A DNA stretch of 10,719 nucleotides from JAZGER01 sp036480335 (lineage in GTDB: Bacteria; Pseudomonadota; Gammaproteobacteria; DSM-19610), in NCBI GenBank assembly GCA_036480335.1, contig JAZGGH010000072.1, positions 1 to 10,719 on the forward strand, written 5' to 3'. The position numbers and the translations under genes are program-made. Under the pieces are notes generated by a model. That model worked only from the letters and a program-made list of their open reading frames with translations. It was not told where the DNA came from and did not search any database. Of this stretch, positions 8,310 to 10,719 are shown in pieces (position 1 is the stretch's first letter; each line of letters starts with the position of its first letter).

Positions 8310-8448
8310 AGGCTGTTGTGAAACTTTCATGCGACTGGCAAGTCCTAAAATCTGTTGCTCGCTATGTACAGAGATACCCTGTTAATTTTGTACTAATATT
8401 CTATACACTGGATAGATCGTTAACTAAACATGCCTGAGGAGGCTTATG
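8310..8448 (+). promoter_or_regulatory. intergenic region, probable promoter of the RiPP operon
   Basis: This gap of about 139 bases has no credible gene and is A/T-rich toward its right end. The best sigma-70-like match is a -10 TATACA at 8402-8407 with a poor -35 CTGTTA at 8379-8384 (17-base spacer). A convincing extracytoplasmic-function sigma promoter was not found, though these are divergent and hard to see by eye. An imperfect hairpin (GCGA-GCAA against TTGC-TCGC, 8331-8362, three-base bulge) has no T-run and is a weak terminator candidate for the upstream unit. No CueR-like copper operator was recognised. That a promoter lies here is inferred from the gap and the change in gene function. 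Confidence 0.4.
8436..8442 (+). promoter_or_regulatory. strong Shine-Dalgarno site for hvfA
   Basis: GAGGAGG is a near-perfect anti-16S match and the strongest ribosome binding site in the window. It lies 3 bases before the ATG at 8446 and 6 bases before the ATG at 8449, which favours the second ATG as start. It is consistent with high-level synthesis of a precursor peptide relative to its maturation enzymes. Confidence 0.75.
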
Positions 8449-8931
8449 ATGAAAAACAATACACTGAAAACCCCTTTAACTATTGCGCTTGGCGCTGTCC
8501 TGGTTGGTTCTGTTGCCAATGTATCTGTTGCTAATGCTGCCAGCAATCCTTTCTCAATGACCGAACTGCCCGGTGGATACATGGTGGCAGAGATGGAAGG
8601 GAAATGTGGCGAAGGTAAATGCGGTGCCAGCAAGATGAAAGGAAAAATGAAAGAAGGCAAGTGCGGTGAAGGCAAATGTGGCGGTATGAAGGGCAAGATG
8701 AAAGCCATGATGGATGCCGATGGTGATGGCAAAGTCAGCAAGCAGGAATTCATGGATGGCCATGAAACAATGTTTTCTAAAAAAGATGCCAATGGTGATG
8801 GTTTCATCGATGGTAAGGAAATGGAAGGCATGTGCGGCGGTATGAAAGCTGGCGAAGGCAAATGTGGCGGCAGTAAAGGAAAAATGAAAGAAGGCAAGTG
8901 CGGCGAAGGTAAATGCGGCGGCAATAAGTAA
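8449..8931 (+). CDS. hvfA: HvfA/bufferin-type RiPP metallophore precursor with EF-hand pair
   Basis: Secreted ribosomally made precursor peptide (160 aa from the ATG at 8449; 161 if 8446 is used). Residues 1-30 form a Sec signal peptide with probable cleavage after VANA. Residues 33-47 (NPFSMTELPGGYMVA) resemble the conserved leader stretch of this precursor class. Seven exact EGKCG motifs and one EGMCG contain all eight cysteines: Cys53, 58, 72, 77, 129, 139, 151 and 156. Between Cys77 and Cys129 lie two canonical EF-hand loops, D89-E100 (DADGDGKVSKQE) and D113-E124 (DANGDGFIDGKE). In Haemophilus HvfA, EGKCG cysteines are turned into oxazolone/thioamide copper ligands by HvfB and HvfC (published family knowledge), and the same two partners follow here. 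The role inferred is extracytoplasmic copper binding or buffering. The EF-hands add probable calcium binding or calcium-stabilised folding. Lys/Met-rich linkers (KMKGKMK) separate the motifs. Confidence 0.9.
   Translation: MKNNTLKTPLTIALGAVLVGSVANVSVANAASNPFSMTELPGGYMVAEMEGKCGEGKCGASKMKGKMKEGKCGEGKCGGMKGKMKAMMDADGDGKVSKQEFMDGHETMFSKKDANGDGFIDGKEMEGMCGGMKAGEGKCGGSKGKMKEGKCGEGKCGGNK
8638..8684 (+). repeat. 47-bp direct repeat, copy 1, coding for two EGKCG motifs
   Basis: Encodes KGKMKEGKCGEGKCGG (hvfA residues 64-79) before the EF-hands. It matches copy 2 (8875-8921) at 44 of 47 positions. All three differences are synonymous third positions, and the first 29 bases are identical. This indicates an in-frame duplication of an EGKCG module with selection on the peptide. 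Confidence 0.85.
8875..8921 (+). repeat. 47-bp direct repeat, copy 2, coding for two EGKCG motifs
   Basis: Second copy of the module at 8638-8684. It encodes the same 16 residues (143-158), now after the EF-hand pair and at the extreme C-terminus, followed only by Asn-Lys and the stop. The spacing between copies is 237 bases, a multiple of three. Confidence 0.85.
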
Positions 8932-8942
8932 CGGATGTTATC

Positions 8943-9809
8943 ATGGTTACCTCCTCCTACCCTGTAGAAGGTACCGGACTTGGTTTGCGGCGGACCCTGA
9001 TGGGTCCGCTTGCGGATCAGCCTGCTGACCAGATTGACTTCTATGAAGTCGCACCTGAAAACTGGATAGGTGTGGGTGGTCGCTGGGGCAAACAGTTCCG
9101 TACCTTTACCGAGCGCTATCCCTTCGTTTGTCATGGTCTGTCATTATCTATTGGCAGTCCTGCACCTCTTGACGAACATTTTCTGCAGCGCGTCAAACAT
9201 TTTCTCGATGATCATAAGATCCAGGCTTATTCTGAGCATCTGAGCTATTGCAGTGATGATGGACATCTTTATGATCTAATGCCAATTCCGTTTACGCAAG
9301 AAGCCGTCAAACATGTTGCCAGTCGCATACGTCGAACCCAGGATATACTGGAGCGTCGCATCGCCATGGAAAATGTGTCCTACTATGCGGCTCCCGGCAA
9401 AGAAATGGATGAAATTGATTTCATCAATGCAGTCCTTGAAGAGGCAGACTGTAATCTGCTACTGGATGTGAATAACATCTATGTTAATAGCGTCAATCAC
9501 AATTATGATGCTGACGAATTTTTAACCGCGTTACCTGTAGAACGGGTGATGTATTTTCACGTTGCAGGCCACTATGAAGAGGCCGAAGACCTGTTGGTCG
9601 ATACTCACGGTGCCGATATTATCGATCCTGTCTGGCAACTCTTAGATAGAGCATACGAACACTTTGGTCCAGTGCCGACATTGCTGGAACGGGATTTCAA
9701 TATTCCGCCACTGGCAGAATTACTGACTGAAATCGATCGCATCAGTGCCTGCCAGAAAAAATGGGTTACTGACAAGCCCTCAATTCAGGGATCAGGTCAA
9801 CATGGATAA
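8943..9809 (+). CDS. hvfB: HvfB/BufB-type MNIO (DUF692) RiPP maturase
   Basis: Multinuclear non-heme iron-dependent oxidase (288 aa, DUF692/MNIO family, TIM-barrel), predicted to oxidise the EGKCG cysteines of the adjacent precursor into copper-binding heterocycles in the cytoplasm. The characteristic blocks appear in order: GTGLGLR near 10-16, DFYEVAPENW at 32-41, CHGLSLSIG at 63-71, YSEHLSYC at 96-103, MENVSYY at 142-148, LLLDVNNIYVN at 172-182, FHVAGH at 205-210, DTHG at 220-223 and LLERDFNIPP at 247-256. Likely metal ligands by family comparison are among H64, E98, H99, E143, N144, D175, N177, H206, D220, H222 and E249, all intact. It starts 11 bases after hvfA, with CGGA at 8932-8935 as a weak ribosome binding site. 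Its end overlaps hvfC by 8 bases. The overall set points to the HvfB/BufB branch rather than methanobactin MbnB. Confidence 0.93.
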   Translation: MVTSSYPVEGTGLGLRRTLMGPLADQPADQIDFYEVAPENWIGVGGRWGKQFRTFTERYPFVCHGLSLSIGSPAPLDEHFLQRVKHFLDDHKIQAYSEHLSYCSDDGHLYDLMPIPFTQEAVKHVASRIRRTQDILERRIAMENVSYYAAPGKEMDEIDFINAVLEEADCNLLLDVNNIYVNSVNHNYDADEFLTALPVERVMYFHVAGHYEEAEDLLVDTHGADIIDPVWQLLDRAYEHFGPVPTLLERDFNIPPLAELLTEIDRISACQKKWVTDKPSIQGSGQHG

Positions 9810-10566
9810 AACGCCTGATTTTATCCATCAGCAATATGCCTTTGCTGCGCATATTCGCGACCCTAAAACCAATCCCGCACCTGATGATATTGAAGACAGG
9901 CGCATGGCTATCTACCGTGATCTGTTTTATAACAATGTCGAGAACTTTCTCGCCTCTACATTTCCAGTGCTTAAATCACTGTACCAACATGATGACTGGC
10001 ATCACATGGCAAGGCGATTTTTTTCGCTGCATAAAAGCCATACTCCCCTGTTTCTGGAAATTTCACGAGAGTTTCTGGGGTATCTTGAAAATGAGCACCA
10101 GCACCAACCCTGTGATCCAGCCTTTCTACATGAACTGGCGCATTATGAATGGGTAGAACTCGCGATTTCCATTGCTGAAACCGAACAGTTACCTGAACAT
10201 GACATACAGGCGGATTTGTTACAGTCGCAGCTTGTTCTCTCTAGCCTGGCATGGCCCTTTGTTTATCAGTTTCCCGTCCAACATATCAGCCCCGATTATC
10301 AGCCGGAAACGCCTGCAGATCAGCCAGTCTATCTGCTGATATATCGCAATACTGATGACGAAATCAACTTTCTGGAGTTGAATTCGGTCAGCGCCAGATT
10401 GTTTGCTCTGTTACAGGAAACACCGCAGCAAACAGGTCATGCAATACTGACCAGGATTGCCAACGAACTAAAACACCCAAACCCGGAAATAGTTATTCAA
10501 GGTGGTCATGACATTCTACGGGAATGGTTAAAACGTCGTATTGTGCTGGGCGGTATCCCAGCTTAG
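9802..10566 (+). CDS. hvfC: HvfC/BufC-type RiPP maturation partner (DUF2063)
   Basis: Partner protein of the MNIO maturase (254 aa). The N-terminal part, about residues 5-95, is the DUF2063 domain, historically called a putative DNA-binding domain, with QYAFAAHIRDP, RRMAIYRDLFYNNVENFLASTFPVL and the ARRFF region. A middle segment includes LAHYEWVELA at 112-121 and WPFVYQFPVQHIS at 151-163, both typical of the BufC/HvfC group. The C-terminal part (about 175-250) has strand-helix character (YLLIYRNTDDEINFLELNSVSARLFALL) and resembles a winged-helix-like peptide recognition module. In characterised systems this protein delivers the precursor leader to the iron enzyme (family knowledge). The ATG at 9802 overlaps hvfB by 8 bases with AGG at 9794-9796. 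A longer frame from 9745 lies inside hvfB and does not fit the family start. Confidence 0.92.
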   Translation: MDKTPDFIHQQYAFAAHIRDPKTNPAPDDIEDRRMAIYRDLFYNNVENFLASTFPVLKSLYQHDDWHHMARRFFSLHKSHTPLFLEISREFLGYLENEHQHQPCDPAFLHELAHYEWVELAISIAETEQLPEHDIQADLLQSQLVLSSLAWPFVYQFPVQHISPDYQPETPADQPVYLLIYRNTDDEINFLELNSVSARLFALLQETPQQTGHAILTRIANELKHPNPEIVIQGGHDILREWLKRRIVLGGIPA

Positions 10567-10598
10567 TTAATCGTACAAAAAGCAACAACAATCTAACA

Positions 10599-10719
10599 GG
10601 CTGTTGAAAAAGTCCCGCAAGCTCACTGGGTTTAGTAGAATACATTTTTCGATACATGAATCAGGTTAATCCTCCTATGCGCGGTGCAGACGTTTTCCAG
10701 GAACATCTTTTTTCAACGG
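10599..10719 (+). mobile_element. probable insertion sequence, left end, cut by window edge
   Basis: About 32 bases after hvfC, GGCTGTTGAAAAAGTC (10599-10614) resembles the terminal inverted repeats of many DDE-transposase insertion sequences. It is followed after about 40 bases by an open frame that looks like a transposase N-terminus. The element continues past the window edge, so its right end, target duplication and family cannot be checked. IS5 or IS1182-like is my recollection-based guess. Confidence 0.55.
10656..10719 (+). CDS. probable transposase N-terminus (partial, 21 codons visible)
   Basis: The frame reads MNQVNPPMRGADVFQEHLFST and is open to the window end. The MRGxDxxQExLF pattern is what I know from the first residues of IS5/IS1182-type DDE transposases, whose annotated starts often begin at MRG; that would put the start at the ATG at 10677. 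No good ribosome binding site is seen for either ATG. Nothing of the catalytic domain lies in the window, so assignment rests on this short stretch and the inverted-repeat-like sequence upstream. It could also be a decayed copy. Confidence 0.5.
   Translation, partial: MNQVNPPMRGADVFQEHLFST

Noticed and set aside
8331..8362. Imperfect hairpin as a rho-independent terminator after DUF1841.
   Set aside because: It has only two 4-bp stems with a three-base bulge, a 13-base loop and no following T-run.
8424..9134. Minus-strand open frame of 236 codons, rich in Pro-His-Leu-Pro-Ser repeats, opposite hvfA.
   Set aside because: It is the antisense of the EGKCG/Lys/Met-rich repeats, has no family resemblance and no ribosome binding site, and crosses into hvfB.
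9745..9801. Upstream extension of hvfC to an ATG within hvfB.
   Set aside because: The added residues are an out-of-frame reading of the hvfB end. The ATG at 9802 has an AGG at proper distance and gives the usual start.
8446..10566. Methanobactin (mbnABC) biosynthesis as identity of the DUF692 cassette.
   Set aside because: The precursor is a long signal-peptide-bearing EGKCG protein, and the partner is DUF2063 HvfC/BufC rather than MbnC.
1..10719. CRISPR arrays, tRNA or rRNA genes.
   Set aside because: No regularly spaced repeats other than the coding EGKCG modules, and no tRNA cloverleaf or rRNA-like sequence was noticed on either strand.

Overview
The window looks like a gammaproteobacterial chromosome of moderate G+C. 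The indicators are a 5'-truncated two-domain methionyl-tRNA synthetase, a six-gene rsx/rnf electron-transport operon in the order A-B-C-D-G-E, and an endonuclease III gene directly after rsxE, as in E. coli and its relatives. I cannot name the genus from the sequence alone. All confident genes are on the plus strand.

Left part (1-8309) is a tightly packed housekeeping block. metG, missing only its first dozen or so codons, is followed after 3 bases by rsxA, rsxB, rsxC, rsxD, rsxG and rsxE, with gaps of 2-7 bases or ATGA overlaps. Then come nth and a small DUF1841-family gene. The Rsx/Rnf genes encode a membrane complex that moves electrons between NAD(H) and ferredoxin-like carriers, coupled to ion movement. 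In E. coli it also resets the redox sensor SoxR. All the expected cofactor residues are visible: Fe-S cysteines in A, B, C and E, and the covalent flavin threonines in D and G. Nth is a 4Fe-4S base-excision repair enzyme.

Right part (8310-10566) is a three-gene RiPP cassette behind its own intergenic region and a strong Shine-Dalgarno site. It holds a secreted precursor with eight cysteines in EGKCG-type motifs (HvfA/bufferin class), an MNIO/DUF692 multinuclear iron maturase (HvfB/BufB), and a DUF2063 partner protein (HvfC/BufC). Characterised relatives convert such cysteines into copper-binding heterocycles. The unusual point is that this precursor has two canonical EF-hand calcium loops between its N-terminal and C-terminal EGKCG clusters. 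This suggests a peptide that could bind both calcium and, after modification, copper.

Right edge (about 10599-10719): the terminal sequence and first codons of a probable insertion sequence, starting about 30 bases after hvfC. No DoxX-family gene, sigma factor or anti-sigma factor, which often accompany such cassettes, is seen inside the window.
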